Origin: JAYSYM01 sp964543475
GTDB lineage: Bacteria; Bdellovibrionota; Bdellovibrionia; Bdellovibrionales; JAMPXM01
Assembly (NCBI GenBank): GCA_964543475.1
Contig: CAZIYJ010000001.1
Location: 434,001-498,000 of the forward strand
Length of the DNA: 64,000 bases
Reading direction: 5' to 3'
This document shows positions 16,465 to 24,914 of the stretch, in pieces. The notes under the pieces are model-generated. The model was not told the origin of the DNA and made no database searches. It saw only the letters and a list, made by a program, of their open reading frames with translations. Position 1 is the first letter of the stretch; each line of letters opens with the position of its first letter. Both the position numbers and the translations under genes were made by a program.

Positions 16465-17405
16465 TGGTCAAGCGCTTTACTCTTTCAATTCTATTGTTCT
16501 CATTTGTTTGTTTTGAAGCTATCGCCGATCAGCTCAACACAGCACTTTGGGTTGATGGAGTTGTGGGAGCGTCTGCCGACTCGACAAAAAATTCGAAACT
16601 CGAGTTTGAGTTTCGCGATTCTGTAACTGGCGATATTGCCCATCACTTTCACGTGATGCACACAAAGCCTATGCACCTGATTGTGGTGAGTGAAGATCTC
16701 TCACACTTTGCGCATGTTCATCCAAAAGAAAAGCCACATTCAGCGAAGGCATTTTATCTGAACGCGAATTCGCAAACGAATGATCCAGATAATTTTGCAC
16801 TTCCCACTCTTCTGCCGAGCGGAGGAAAATACTTTCTCTTTGCTGAAGTGATGCCAATGGGCTACGGGATGCTCAATTTTCCTTACGACTTAAATGTTAA
16901 TGGTCCGACTCGCAAAGCTGTAGCGCCTTCAACAGACAAGCCAGGCAGTGACGGAAAAATTTGGAAATATTTCGATGACTACCTCATCAAGCTTGAAATT
17001 CTTCCTATGGAACACTGCCAAGTGATCATTCCTCGATTGCATTTCGAAATCCTTTCAAAACAAAACGGTGTGTTCGAACAGGTGAAGGACCTAGATCCGT
17101 GGCTCGAGAGTTTTGGGCACGCGATTTTAATTGGAAGAGAGGGCAAGACCGCTGCAGAGAAAGCTATTTTGCATCTTCACGCTGTTTGGCCGCTCCCTAC
17201 TGGCGACCCTTCGAAAGATGAACGAGGTCCTCGAATTGAATTGGCAACTCATTCACACGGCCAGTCGATGCAGTCTGATAGCTATCGGGCATGGATTCAA
17301 CTTAAGCACCAAGGTAAGGTGCACACTTTTAGTTTCGAATTTGACTGGAAGCTCGAAGAGGCGAGGAAGAAATCAGTTCCCTCATCAAAACTTTGTCTCA
17401 ATTAG
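16464..17405 (+). CDS. secreted histidine-rich protein, possible metal binding
   Basis: This 313-residue protein starts with GTG and a signal peptide (about residues 1-21). It is rich in His and Met pairs: HHFHVMHTKPMHLIVV and LSHFAHVHP near residues 60-90, then HLHAVWP and ATHSHG further on. The segment MHLIVVSEDLSHFAHVHP recurs in secreted proteins often found with metal or copper-handling genes; I know it as a pattern but not as a proven function. It is translationally coupled to the LVIVD-repeat protein, so the two may act together outside the cytoplasm. A metal-binding role is inferred from the residues. Confidence 0.6.
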   Translation: MVKRFTLSILLFSFVCFEAIADQLNTALWVDGVVGASADSTKNSKLEFEFRDSVTGDIAHHFHVMHTKPMHLIVVSEDLSHFAHVHPKEKPHSAKAFYLNANSQTNDPDNFALPTLLPSGGKYFLFAEVMPMGYGMLNFPYDLNVNGPTRKAVAPSTDKPGSDGKIWKYFDDYLIKLEILPMEHCQVIIPRLHFEILSKQNGVFEQVKDLDPWLESFGHAILIGREGKTAAEKAILHLHAVWPLPTGDPSKDERGPRIELATHSHGQSMQSDSYRAWIQLKHQGKVHTFSFEFDWKLEEARKKSVPSSKLCLN

Positions 17406-17484
17406 AAACAGACACTAAGTCGTGAAAACGTTAAATATTCATTCAGGCCCTTTGTGCGAGCAGCTCTTTTGTCGAAGGGTAAAC

Positions 17485-18630
17485 ATGCGTCTTGTCTTCG
17501 TTTTTCTATCTATTTTCTCGTTACTTCTTCCGGAATCATCGGTTGCACAAACTGATCTTGCTTACGATCGCGCGCGAGTAACCTTTGAGCGCATTAATGT
17601 GAGCGAGCAATTCACTACCGTTTTTGATGCTAACGGCAGAGTGATGGGTCGCTTCTTTAAAACTCCAATTGAAGTCCCAATTGATGATCGAACCATCATT
17701 GCATCTATCGCGCCTGATGGTACTCGGATCATGAACGATGTTTTAGCGAGAGGCACGATCGTAACGAATACGCCGAATGGTCCGATGGTTCGAATATTAG
17801 TAAATCGCTTTGATGGCTATCAAGCAGATCGCACAGCAAATCCCTATGGAGTTGGGACCATGCTCAACGTTCCTACGGGTGCGATGTATATCCCGCTTTC
17901 AGAATTACAAAAGCTACGTGCCGTAGGACTAACTGCGGGAAACACCTCTAGAAATAATCCTAATTACGCACGATTTTTAAATGCGCTTCCAGAGCCGTCT
18001 GGAAATTTCGTGCTTACTGATAATGACCCGCACGATGAGGTTTTCACGGCACCTGCTCCAGTGGTTAATCCTAAACAGTTTGCGCTCTACCCTCCAACTT
18101 GTGACTGTCTTTCAAAATGTGTGATCACTTCAACGTATGGCGCTCGCAAGGCGCCGATAAAAGGTGCTTCGACAGATCATCGAGCCGTCGACATCGCGTC
18201 AGGGACTGGCACTAAGCTTGTTGCACCTGATAAAGTCGAAGTCGTTTCAAACGGCTGGTCAAAAGGATACGGCTGGCGAACTGTATTGAAGAGTCTAACT
18301 TACACGAATCCGCAAATGTACTATGCGTTCAATCACCAAATGTCGAAACCACCTGCAGTGCCAGGACGAAGATTTGAGCCGGGTGAAGAGATCGGGAAAA
18401 TGGGAACGACGGGTCGCTCGACTGGAACACATTTACATTTTGAAGTTTATAAAGCGACCTTAGATAAGGGCAGTCGAATTGATCCGTTGCCTGTAATTAA
18501 AATGAATATGCAAAAACTAACGAAGGCGAGCACCGAAATTATCAATTATTCGTGTACTAGCCTTCGAGCAAGAATCCGCGGCGGCCCGAGCTTGCCTGGC
18601 GCAAGCTCAACAAAGCCTGCAAAACGCTAA
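17485..18630 (+). CDS. secreted M23-family peptidase (LytM-like)
   Basis: This 381-residue protein has a signal peptide (about residues 1-21, ending SSVAQ). The C-terminal half is an M23 metallopeptidase: TDHRAVDIA gives the HxxxD zinc pair and HLHFEV gives the last zinc ligand, with GYGWRTVL and GTTGRSTGTH in between as usual. M23 enzymes cut peptidoglycan cross-links or glycine-rich proteins. The cysteine cluster CDCLSKC just before the domain is unusual and could be disulfide-bonded. I chose the ATG at 17485 because GAAGGG lies about 9 nt before it and it starts directly with the signal peptide; a GTG at 17422 is also open. The gene ends tail-to-tail with a small membrane protein gene. Confidence 0.87.
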   Translation: MRLVFVFLSIFSLLLPESSVAQTDLAYDRARVTFERINVSEQFTTVFDANGRVMGRFFKTPIEVPIDDRTIIASIAPDGTRIMNDVLARGTIVTNTPNGPMVRILVNRFDGYQADRTANPYGVGTMLNVPTGAMYIPLSELQKLRAVGLTAGNTSRNNPNYARFLNALPEPSGNFVLTDNDPHDEVFTAPAPVVNPKQFALYPPTCDCLSKCVITSTYGARKAPIKGASTDHRAVDIASGTGTKLVAPDKVEVVSNGWSKGYGWRTVLKSLTYTNPQMYYAFNHQMSKPPAVPGRRFEPGEEIGKMGTTGRSTGTHLHFEVYKATLDKGSRIDPLPVIKMNMQKLTKASTEIINYSCTSLRARIRGGPSLPGASSTKPAKR

Positions 18631-18634
18631 TCAG

Positions 18635-18742
18635 TTAAATGATTCGCGAAACTACTTGAGCAAACATACAGAACGTTGCGAAGCCAAGCATGAATGCGTA
18701 GAAAACTTTTTGCGCATTTGAAACACGTACAGCTGAGCGCAT
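18635..18742 (-). CDS. 35-residue membrane protein
   Basis: This short reading frame encodes MRSAVRVSNAQKVFYAFMLG and then a further hydrophobic stretch ending RII. It looks like one transmembrane helix with a positively charged N-terminus. A strong ribosome-binding site (AGAGGAG, about 5 nt before the ATG) supports translation from 18742 rather than from the longer in-frame start at 18823. It lies between the M23 peptidase gene and rnpB. The function is unknown. Confidence 0.6.
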   Translation of the reverse strand: MRSAVRVSNAQKVFYAFMLGFATFCMFAQVVSRII

Positions 18743-18965
18743 GGTTACTCCTCTTGTTAAATACTCACTAAATTTATCGGGTCTGGTTGGACCTAAGTTG
18801 AGACCGATTGTGAGACTTTCCAAAGATTTCTGAGCTTGGCTTAATTACATTGCGAGAAACAACGTAGTTGGTAAGTAACCGATTTCACTAGCTAACAATT
18901 AGGAAGCCCTTCGGGCCGATTGTCTCAATCTTGTATTCCTCGAGGAGAACTGTTAGGTTCCTTGA

Positions 18966-19380
18966 CCAGTGCGTACGTAGACGATCGCGAGCGCTTTTAG
19001 CGTTAATTACCTGCTCTGCAGGTAAATCGAGGAAAGTCCGGACTCCATAGAATAGCGCAGGGGTTAACGACCCCCCACCGCAAGGTGAGGAACAGTGGAA
19101 CAGAGAGAATGTCCAGGGCTATGAGCCTACGACCGGGAACGGGAAGTTGTAGGGGAGCTGCTGGAGTGAAAACAGCCAAACTCTGCGTGGAGCAAGATCA
19201 AATAGGGAAGCGCTCACATCAGTAATGGTGTGAACTTGTGATTCGCAAGGGACTTCCGGGTAAGATCGCTAAAGCTTACGAGTAATCGTCGGCATAGAGG
19301 AATGATCGTCCCGAGCTCAATTGGTTTGTGTGACCGCCAAGAGCTTATGACAGAATCCGGCTTACAACGAACGCACACAC
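18966..19380 (+). ncRNA. rnpB: RNase P RNA (M1-type, class A)
   Basis: The catalytic RNA of ribonuclease P matures tRNA 5' ends. Three family signatures are present in order: GAGGAAAGTCC at 19029-19039, AGCAAGATCAAATAG at 19191-19205, and ACAGAATCCGG at 19350-19360. The 5' GTGCGT (18969-18974) can pair with ACGCAC (19371-19376) as helix P1, which fixes the approximate ends. A strong terminator follows directly. The ends are estimates to within about 10 bases. Confidence 0.95.
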
Positions 19381-19387
19381 TCATTAT

Positions 19388-19425
19388 GGGCCCTAGCACT
19401 TACAAGTGTTAGGGCCCTTTCTTTT
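19388..19425 (+). terminator. rho-independent terminator of rnpB
   Basis: The hairpin GGGCCCTAGCACTT / AGTGTTAGGGCCC with an ACA loop is followed by TTTCTTTT. It lies immediately after the RNase P RNA. Confidence 0.93.
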
Positions 19426-19439
19426 AGCGAAGCCATTCA

Positions 19440-19474
19440 GATATCGGATATCCGATATCGCGATATCTGATATC
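19440..19474. repeat. five near-tandem GATATC palindromes
   Basis: GATATC occurs at 19440, 19447, 19454, 19462 and 19469, separated by spacers of 1, 1, 2 and 1 bases. Each unit is its own reverse complement, and the whole can fold on itself. It sits 15 nt after the rnpB terminator and about 125 nt before the next start codon. It could be a protein-binding array or a simple expansion; the function is unknown. Confidence 0.9.
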
Positions 19475-19600
19475 AGACCTAACACCTGTACAACAATTCG
19501 CCATCCTAACAATTTGTAGATCTCTTATATGTGATCCCCGCAGGGCACACACATTGTACTAACTCCCTACGTGACCAAAATTTTAAAAAGGGAGAATTCT

Positions 19601-20011
19601 ATGAAATTTGTAATGTCATTAGTACTAGCCGCTACTTTCGCAACCCCAGCTTTCGCTTCAGACGCTGAAGTTAAAGCTATTAAACAGATGGGTGAGCTTA
19701 AAGAACGAATGAGCACAAAGAAAGAAGTGATCGACATCACTCAATATCTTTCTGAAGAAGAAAAAGAGAAAATGAACTCTCATCGCGTCACTGAACTCAA
19801 AGATCCAAATGCTGAATCTGGACGTAATGAAAAATCATGGAGCGTATCACCTTGGATTGGCGGAATGCGTGGTCGTGTTCTAACTCCGGTTGAAAGAGAG
19901 CGCGAAGAGCGCGAAGGAAAAAACACTACTTATATGGGTTCAAAGGTTGGCATCGACAGCACAACTTCGGGCGGTCTTAAACTTAAAATCAAATTCGGCG
20001 CTCGCCAGTAA
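19601..20011 (+). CDS. small secreted protein of unknown function
   Basis: This 136-residue protein has a clear signal peptide (MKFVMSLVLAATFATPAFA). The mature part is highly charged, with a Lys/Glu-rich helix (about 25-60), a GGMRGRVLTPVEREREEREG segment, and a C-terminal strand LKLKIKFGARQ. The ATG at 19601 has AAGGGAGAA upstream; the longer frame from 19571 would add 10 residues before the signal. It has its own strong terminator, so it is probably a single-gene unit. No family was recognised. Confidence 0.75.
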   Translation: MKFVMSLVLAATFATPAFASDAEVKAIKQMGELKERMSTKKEVIDITQYLSEEEKEKMNSHRVTELKDPNAESGRNEKSWSVSPWIGGMRGRVLTPVEREREEREGKNTTYMGSKVGIDSTTSGGLKLKIKFGARQ

Positions 20012-20036
20012 TTTAGTTTTTTAAACTTACAAATAA

Positions 20037-20069
20037 AAAGGGCCCGGCAAAATGCCGAGCCCTTTTTTT
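20037..20069. terminator. bidirectional rho-independent terminator
   Basis: The stem GGGCCCGGCA / TGCCGAGCCC with an AAA loop has A-tracts on the left and a run of seven T on the right, so it can work in both directions. It separates the secreted-protein gene from the convergent trypsin-like gene. Confidence 0.9.
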
Positions 20070-20089
20070 ATTATACAGCTATTCTCGAT

Positions 20090-20968
20090 TTAGTTTTGAC
20101 GAGCGACTTGTGTAACCTCTTCGAAAGCATTGCTAGTAACGATTGCGCTCTTCGGTGAGTTCAGAGCAGCAGCTGCCGCCTTAATCCAGCTCTTGTAAGC
20201 GAGTGCGTTCGTGTAGACAGCCTTCGCTCCGCAAGTATCATGGGTATCATCTTCACCTCGGCTAGTAACTCCAAACAAAGACAGTTTCCCGTCTTTATCA
20301 ATTACGTAAGCAGGCCCGCCTGAATCGCCTTGGCATGCTCCTTTACCTTTTGTCTGATCAAGTGAAACTTCAGTGGCGCTGAAAACTGGGTTGTCGATCT
20401 TTGTAACCACTCGAAGAAGTGATCCGCTTCCAGTTTTCTTTACGCCATCAGTAACGCCATATCCAGCGAGTAAAGCATCTTTGCCCTTAGCCAGCATTGA
20501 AGCATCACTAAGAAGGCGAGCAGGTTGGTAGCCAGCCGGCAAGCCGCCTTCAAACTTTATAACTGCGATATCGCCAAGATCTTTTAAGTCAGCTGAAGAA
20601 CCGACGCTTAACCACTTTTTGTGAAACTTAAAACCAGAAACTTTGCGTAGTGACGAGCCTTCCTTTGAAATTTTTGGTCCAAAGATAACCACCATGTTAG
20701 CGGCCTTGCTGCTAGAAACACAGTGTGCAGCTGTGAGCAAAAAATTGCTCGATAAGATTGAAGCCGTGCACACCGAGCCGAGAGCAGTGTCGTAAAGCCC
20801 AACTGTCTGAGTAGCAACGACAGAGCCGGCGACGGCTGCCTTGCCACCAATAATGCTCGAGTCAGTCTGGTCAGTCGCTAAGCCCCCTCCGCGCTGACCA
20901 CAACCAACGAGCGCAACTAGCGACAGTAGGCTCAACAAACTTTTCGGCGTCTTCAAATTGTTCTTCAT
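20090..20968 (-). CDS. trypsin-like serine protease lipoprotein (S1 family)
   Basis: This 292-residue exported protease has lipobox LVGC (Cys23), so it is lipid-anchored. The S1 features are in order: IIGGKAAV at the start of the mature enzyme domain, TAAHC with the catalytic His, LGDIAVIKF with the catalytic Asp, and CQGDSGGP with the catalytic Ser. Cysteines beside the His and Ser fit the usual disulfides. The IIGG segment suggests activation by cleavage in front of it. It probably cuts proteins at the cell surface or in the periplasm. Confidence 0.93.
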   Translation of the reverse strand: MKNNLKTPKSLLSLLSLVALVGCGQRGGGLATDQTDSSIIGGKAAVAGSVVATQTVGLYDTALGSVCTASILSSNFLLTAAHCVSSSKAANMVVIFGPKISKEGSSLRKVSGFKFHKKWLSVGSSADLKDLGDIAVIKFEGGLPAGYQPARLLSDASMLAKGKDALLAGYGVTDGVKKTGSGSLLRVVTKIDNPVFSATEVSLDQTKGKGACQGDSGGPAYVIDKDGKLSLFGVTSRGEDDTHDTCGAKAVYTNALAYKSWIKAAAAALNSPKSAIVTSNAFEEVTQVARQN

Positions 20969-21145
20969 GGACCCCCCGGTACTGAAGAAGCAACAAGCGT
21001 TCTGCTTGTGCTTAGGTAGAAGGTTCTCCCTCGAACGGCAGAATTAAACAAATTCGAAGTTTTTTGCGAATCCATAAGTTTTACTTATAAAGACGCCGCT
21101 AGGGCGTATATGGCTGATAGGAAGCATTTTAGGGAAAGGAAAAAC

Positions 21146-22231
21146 TTATAGGCCGAATGGAATCTTTTGCGCGTACACCAAAGTTTCCATGCCTTGTCGA
21201 CTTGGATGTGACTGCTGTCTGAGTCGCATCCAGTACAGTGGGCGGAACCCTTTTTTCATTCTCTCGCGAAGTTCCCATTCTGTGGCGCCGAAAGGCGGGC
21301 CGTTGGGTCGATCGATTGTAAAGAAGATCGCAAGTATGTGGCCGATGTCAGTTAAGCAACGGCGCCAAACTTTTATCATTTCACTTCGACGTTCAGGATC
21401 AATCGCGCAAAAACAGGTGTGCTCAAAGATCATGTCGAAACTGCCGACGTATTCTTGAGGCAGTGCAAATAAATCTGCTTTCACGAATTTCAAATTTTGT
21501 TGCGAGCTATACTTTTTTTGTGCGCGCTGAATGGCTTCGTCGCTAAAGTCGACCGCTGTTACGTGGTGGCCGAGACTTGCAAAGTGCGCAGCATCGTTTC
21601 CAGAGCCTGCGCCCAGTACGAGCACTCTCATCGGCTGAAGTTTGAGCGGAGGCAGAGCAGTGACTAGAGCAGGATTAGGCTCTTCTAATTCCCACCCAGG
21701 TTTCGCAACATCGGTGTACGCCTTAGTCCAATAACTTGGAGAACTAACATCTTCATTTTTTGCTGTAAGAAGCGGTGATGTTTCGAATTGAACTCCATCG
21801 ACAGTGACTGACTCATCATCGAACGCATCAACTAAGTTAAAAAACTCGCTCTGCGCTGCTCGCGAAAACACGAATGGAATTCCTTGTTGAGTTCTTCCGT
21901 GAAATCGATCCCATTCGTCGAGTCTCAAAGTTGAGAGATCAAACTCTCGAGTGAACCCATATGGCATTTGCGCGATCCATTTGCCATTTTCTCGAAGAAT
22001 TTGCTTAGCAATAAAAGGTGCGTCGAATGCTTCGACGAGAATAAATCCTTCGCGAGGATCATTGATAATAAATCGCCCGCGATCATCGATGACTAAATGA
22101 GAAAAAAGATGAGATCCATAGGCGGGGTCTGCAACTCGCAGCTCGCCCGATATGAAATACCCTTCTTCATCAATCTGAATTGTTCGCTGAACTGTGTGCG
22201 CGCCGGCGAGTAGGCCGCTAACCGAAGTCAT
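21146..22231 (-). CDS. DUF1285-like domain fused to TPMT-family methyltransferase
   Basis: This 361-residue protein has two parts. Residues about 20-125 resemble DUF1285 (GYFISGELRVAD, then LFSHLVIDDRGRFIINDP and VEAFDAPFIAK). Residues about 165-361 are an S-adenosylmethionine-dependent methyltransferase of the thiopurine-methyltransferase type: YWTKAYTDVAKPGWEL at the start, VLVLGAGSGNDAAHFASLG as the SAM-binding loop, VTAVDFSDEAI as motif II, and FEHTCFCAIDPERR, characteristic of this family. The family methylates small thiol, selenium or halide substrates; the substrate here is unknown. The small membrane protein gene upstream overlaps by 1 nt. Confidence 0.8.
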   Translation of the reverse strand: MTSVSGLLAGAHTVQRTIQIDEEGYFISGELRVADPAYGSHLFSHLVIDDRGRFIINDPREGFILVEAFDAPFIAKQILRENGKWIAQMPYGFTREFDLSTLRLDEWDRFHGRTQQGIPFVFSRAAQSEFFNLVDAFDDESVTVDGVQFETSPLLTAKNEDVSSPSYWTKAYTDVAKPGWELEEPNPALVTALPPLKLQPMRVLVLGAGSGNDAAHFASLGHHVTAVDFSDEAIQRAQKKYSSQQNLKFVKADLFALPQEYVGSFDMIFEHTCFCAIDPERRSEMIKVWRRCLTDIGHILAIFFTIDRPNGPPFGATEWELRERMKKGFRPLYWMRLRQQSHPSRQGMETLVYAQKIPFGL

Positions 22232-22632
22232 TACTTCTGCTGCTCGCGTGAGACCGTTTCGCCGTTTTGAAAACCAATTACCGGTTGTTTTACATTCGAA
22301 CTTACTACAGTCCAGTCAGTGCCATTTTCAGATACAAGCTTTGATGTACCTTCAACAACTTCAGTGCTGATTTCTTCGTTTTGCTTCGATGTGATTTCGT
22401 ATCTGTAGTGCGCAGTTAACTCTTTGTCAGGGCGAATGACCTCAGTGTAGAGCTGAGAGAAGTTTACACCTGTAACTTCTGGACGCTTTTCTTGTATTGA
22501 TTGAGTGATTAAATCAGCCAATTCAAACTGTCGATCGGTCATTACGGCGATGCGCTCATCACGCTCGGCACCACCAAGTCCCCATGTGTAACTGAGGCCC
22601 AAAATTAGAATCAACAACCAAACGTATTTCAT
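22231..22632 (-). CDS. small exported or membrane-anchored protein, unknown
   Basis: This 133-residue protein starts with a hydrophobic segment (MKYVWLLILILGLSYTWGLG), a signal anchor or signal peptide. The rest is a soluble alpha/beta region with no cysteine and no recognised domain. Its stop overlaps the start of the methyltransferase gene by 1 nt. It is divergent from the leucine-degradation operon, with only 43 nt between the two starts. Confidence 0.7.
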   Translation of the reverse strand: MKYVWLLILILGLSYTWGLGGAERDERIAVMTDRQFELADLITQSIQEKRPEVTGVNFSQLYTEVIRPDKELTAHYRYEITSKQNEEISTEVVEGTSKLVSENGTDWTVVSSNVKQPVIGFQNGETVSREQQK

Positions 22633-22675
22633 GCGAGATCCTTTGCATTAAAGGGCTTCACAATAGAAGCGAATC

Positions 22676-23305
22676 ATGGCTATGGTAATGCCCATCATGC
22701 CTCGTAAGCCAGTATTTTCAGACAAACTTCAGGAGCTTAAGCAACTTGCGCAAGCGCTTGGTGCTGGTCTTCAAACGCAGATGCAAGATTTGATCAGCAA
22801 TCCGCAAAAAGTTGCGGCGCTTATCGAGGAAAAATCGCCTCGGCTCAGTCGTGAGCTCTTAAGCGTGGCGTCAAATATCACTGATCCGTTCGTAGTCGGA
22901 ATGGGCCTTCAAATCTCAAAGCTCGAAGAAGACCTGGTTGAGGTCACTCTCCCGCAGCGCTGGAAGAATTTAACTGATAGTGGTGATTTTCACACGGGAG
23001 CGCTCTGCACTTTAGCTGAATTTACAAGCAAGGTTTATTGGGATCGTCATCTTAGTGCTCTTGCTACTCGTCGGCGCGTTCGACGGCTCGAGGCTCAGAT
23101 TCTGCAAAGTCCACGCGGAAGCCTTGTCGCCAGGTACTCTTTAAGCTCGTCAGAGCGAGAGGCATTTTTGTTCAAACTTCGTACCGAGCAAGAGCCGATG
23201 ATTGATGCTCTCGTAAAAATTTATGACTCACACGACAAGCTCATTGCCGAAGTTTCAATCGATTGGCAATTTGCTGCCCAGTTAGCACTAGGGAGTTCTA
23301 AGTAA
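22676..23305 (+). CDS. hotdog-fold (DUF4442-like) protein, possible acyl-CoA thioesterase
   Basis: This 209-residue cytoplasmic protein has a helical N-terminus followed by a hotdog-like region (about 65-200): VVGMGLQISKLEEDLVEVTL, then DSGDFHTGALCTLAEFTS, the usual central helix of DUF4442/thioesterase-like proteins. It abuts the carboxylase beta gene with no gap (stop 23303-23305, next ATG 23306). It is the first gene of the leucine-degradation operon, so it probably acts on a CoA ester of that pathway, but the substrate is not known. Confidence 0.65.
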   Translation: MAMVMPIMPRKPVFSDKLQELKQLAQALGAGLQTQMQDLISNPQKVAALIEEKSPRLSRELLSVASNITDPFVVGMGLQISKLEEDLVEVTLPQRWKNLTDSGDFHTGALCTLAEFTSKVYWDRHLSALATRRRVRRLEAQILQSPRGSLVARYSLSSSEREAFLFKLRTEQEPMIDALVKIYDSHDKLIAEVSIDWQFAAQLALGSSK

Positions 23306-24913
23306 ATGACCGTACTTGAAACTATGCTCGAAACCGGCAATGCCGATTACAAAACAAATCGCCAAGCGATGCTCTCACACGTTGAAGAGTGGAAGAAGCG
23401 TTCGAAAATTGTAAAAGGTGGAGGCGGTGAAGAGGCTGTTGCACGTCACAAGTCTCGCGGCAAACTAACAGCGCGCGAACGAATTGAAGCGCTGGTAGAT
23501 ACAAATAGCGCGTTCTTAGAATTCTCAATGCTCGCAGCATGGGATATGTACGAAGGTTCTGCTCCTGGCGCAGGTGTCATCACGGGTATCGGATCAATTC
23601 ACGGCACCGAGTGCGTGATCGTTGCAAACGATGCGACAGTCAAAGGCGGAACTTATTTTCCGATGACTGTGAAAAAGCATCTTCGCGCGCAAGAAGTAGC
23701 TTTAGAAAATGGGCTACCGTGTATTTATCTTGTCGACAGTGGTGGCGCATTCTTGCCCCTCCAAGCAGAAGTTTTTCCTGATCGAGATCACTTCGGCAGA
23801 ATTTTTTATAATCAGGCTCGTATGTCAGCCGATGGAATTCCGCAAATTTCAGTTGTGATGGGAAGCTGTACAGCAGGCGGAGCCTATGTCCCGGCAATGA
23901 GTGACGAGAATGTCATTGTCAAAGGTAACGGCACGATCTTTCTTGGTGGGCCGCCACTCGTGAAAGCTGCAACTGGTGAAGTCGTGACAGCGCAAGAGCT
24001 TGGTGGCGCCGAAGTTCACTCAGAAGTTAGTGGCGTGACTGATCACATGGCCGAAGATGATGACCACGCGATTGAAATCACCCGTAGCATTGTCTTTAAC
24101 TTAAATCGCAAAAAAACTTATCCGTTTGAAATTCGTGAAGTCGAAGAGCCGGCTTACAAGCCTGAAGAAATTTACGGAGTGATTCCGGCAGACACTCGCA
24201 CCCCGTTTGATGTTCGCGAAATTATTTCTCGCGTTGTTGATGCAAGCAGGTTCCATGAGTTCAAAGAGAATTACGCAAAAACAATTGTAACGGGATTTGC
24301 TCACATCTGGGGAATGCCAGTTGGAATAGTTGCTAACAACGGCGTCTTGTTTAGTGAGAGCGCGATGAAAACCGCGCATTTTATTGAGCTTTGCGAGCAG
24401 CGAAATATCCCTCTCGTGTTCTTGCAAAACATTACGGGCTTTATGGTCGGCAAGAAATATGAAAACGAAGGTATCGCTAAGCACGGCGCAAAGATGGTGA
24501 TGGCCGTGAGTAACGCCCATGTTCCAAAATTCACTGTGATCATTGGTGGATCTTACGGTGCAGGAAACTACGGGATGTGTGGCCGCGCATTTCAACCACG
24601 ACAACTCTGGATGTGGCCAAACGCAAAAATTTCTGTGATGGGCGGCGAGCAAGCGGCAAATGTTTTACTCACTGTGAAGATGGATCAGCTAGCTGAGAAA
24701 AAGCAGTCGATGTCAGCCGATGAGCAGGCGCAGTTCAAAGCGCCAACAATTGCTAAATACGAATCTGAAGGTTCAGCATATTATTCAACAGCGCGAATTT
24801 GGGACGATGGAATCATTGATCCGGCCGATACTCGAAGAGTCCTAGCATTGGGAATCAGTGCTAGCTGCAATCGCGAATGGGGAGCACGCAAGCAAGGCGT
24901 GTTCAGGATGTAA
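23306..24913 (+). CDS. liuB: methylcrotonyl-CoA carboxylase, beta (carboxyltransferase) subunit
   Basis: This 535-residue subunit transfers CO2 from carboxybiotin to 3-methylcrotonyl-CoA in leucine degradation. Typical segments are HKSRGKLTARERIEALVD, GGTYFPMTVKKHLRAQE, CIYLVDSGGAFLPLQAEVFPD, GSCTAGGAYVPAMSDE, and, in the C-terminal half, NITGFMVGKKYENEGIAKHG and GGSYGAGNYGMCGRAF. Length and motifs favour methylcrotonyl- over propionyl-CoA carboxylase. The hydratase, the alpha parts and HMG-CoA lyase follow on the same strand, which confirms the pathway. Confidence 0.94.
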   Translation: MTVLETMLETGNADYKTNRQAMLSHVEEWKKRSKIVKGGGGEEAVARHKSRGKLTARERIEALVDTNSAFLEFSMLAAWDMYEGSAPGAGVITGIGSIHGTECVIVANDATVKGGTYFPMTVKKHLRAQEVALENGLPCIYLVDSGGAFLPLQAEVFPDRDHFGRIFYNQARMSADGIPQISVVMGSCTAGGAYVPAMSDENVIVKGNGTIFLGGPPLVKAATGEVVTAQELGGAEVHSEVSGVTDHMAEDDDHAIEITRSIVFNLNRKKTYPFEIREVEEPAYKPEEIYGVIPADTRTPFDVREIISRVVDASRFHEFKENYAKTIVTGFAHIWGMPVGIVANNGVLFSESAMKTAHFIELCEQRNIPLVFLQNITGFMVGKKYENEGIAKHGAKMVMAVSNAHVPKFTVIIGGSYGAGNYGMCGRAFQPRQLWMWPNAKISVMGGEQAANVLLTVKMDQLAEKKQSMSADEQAQFKAPTIAKYESEGSAYYSTARIWDDGIIDPADTRRVLALGISASCNREWGARKQGVFRM

Positions 24914-24914
24914 A

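Noticed and set aside
18900..18965. short hairpins (GCCC-TTC-GGGC, GATTG-TCT-CAATC) as a terminator or riboswitch upstream of rnpB
   Set aside because: There is no T-run and no recognised riboswitch; they may simply be part of the rnpB promoter region.
19440..19474. GATATC array as a CRISPR
   Set aside because: Units are 6 bp with 1-2 bp gaps; there are no spacers of 25-40 bp and no cas genes.
24101..24652. 183-codon minus-strand frame inside the carboxylase beta gene
   Set aside because: It lies wholly antisense to a well-supported enzyme gene and has no domain of its own.
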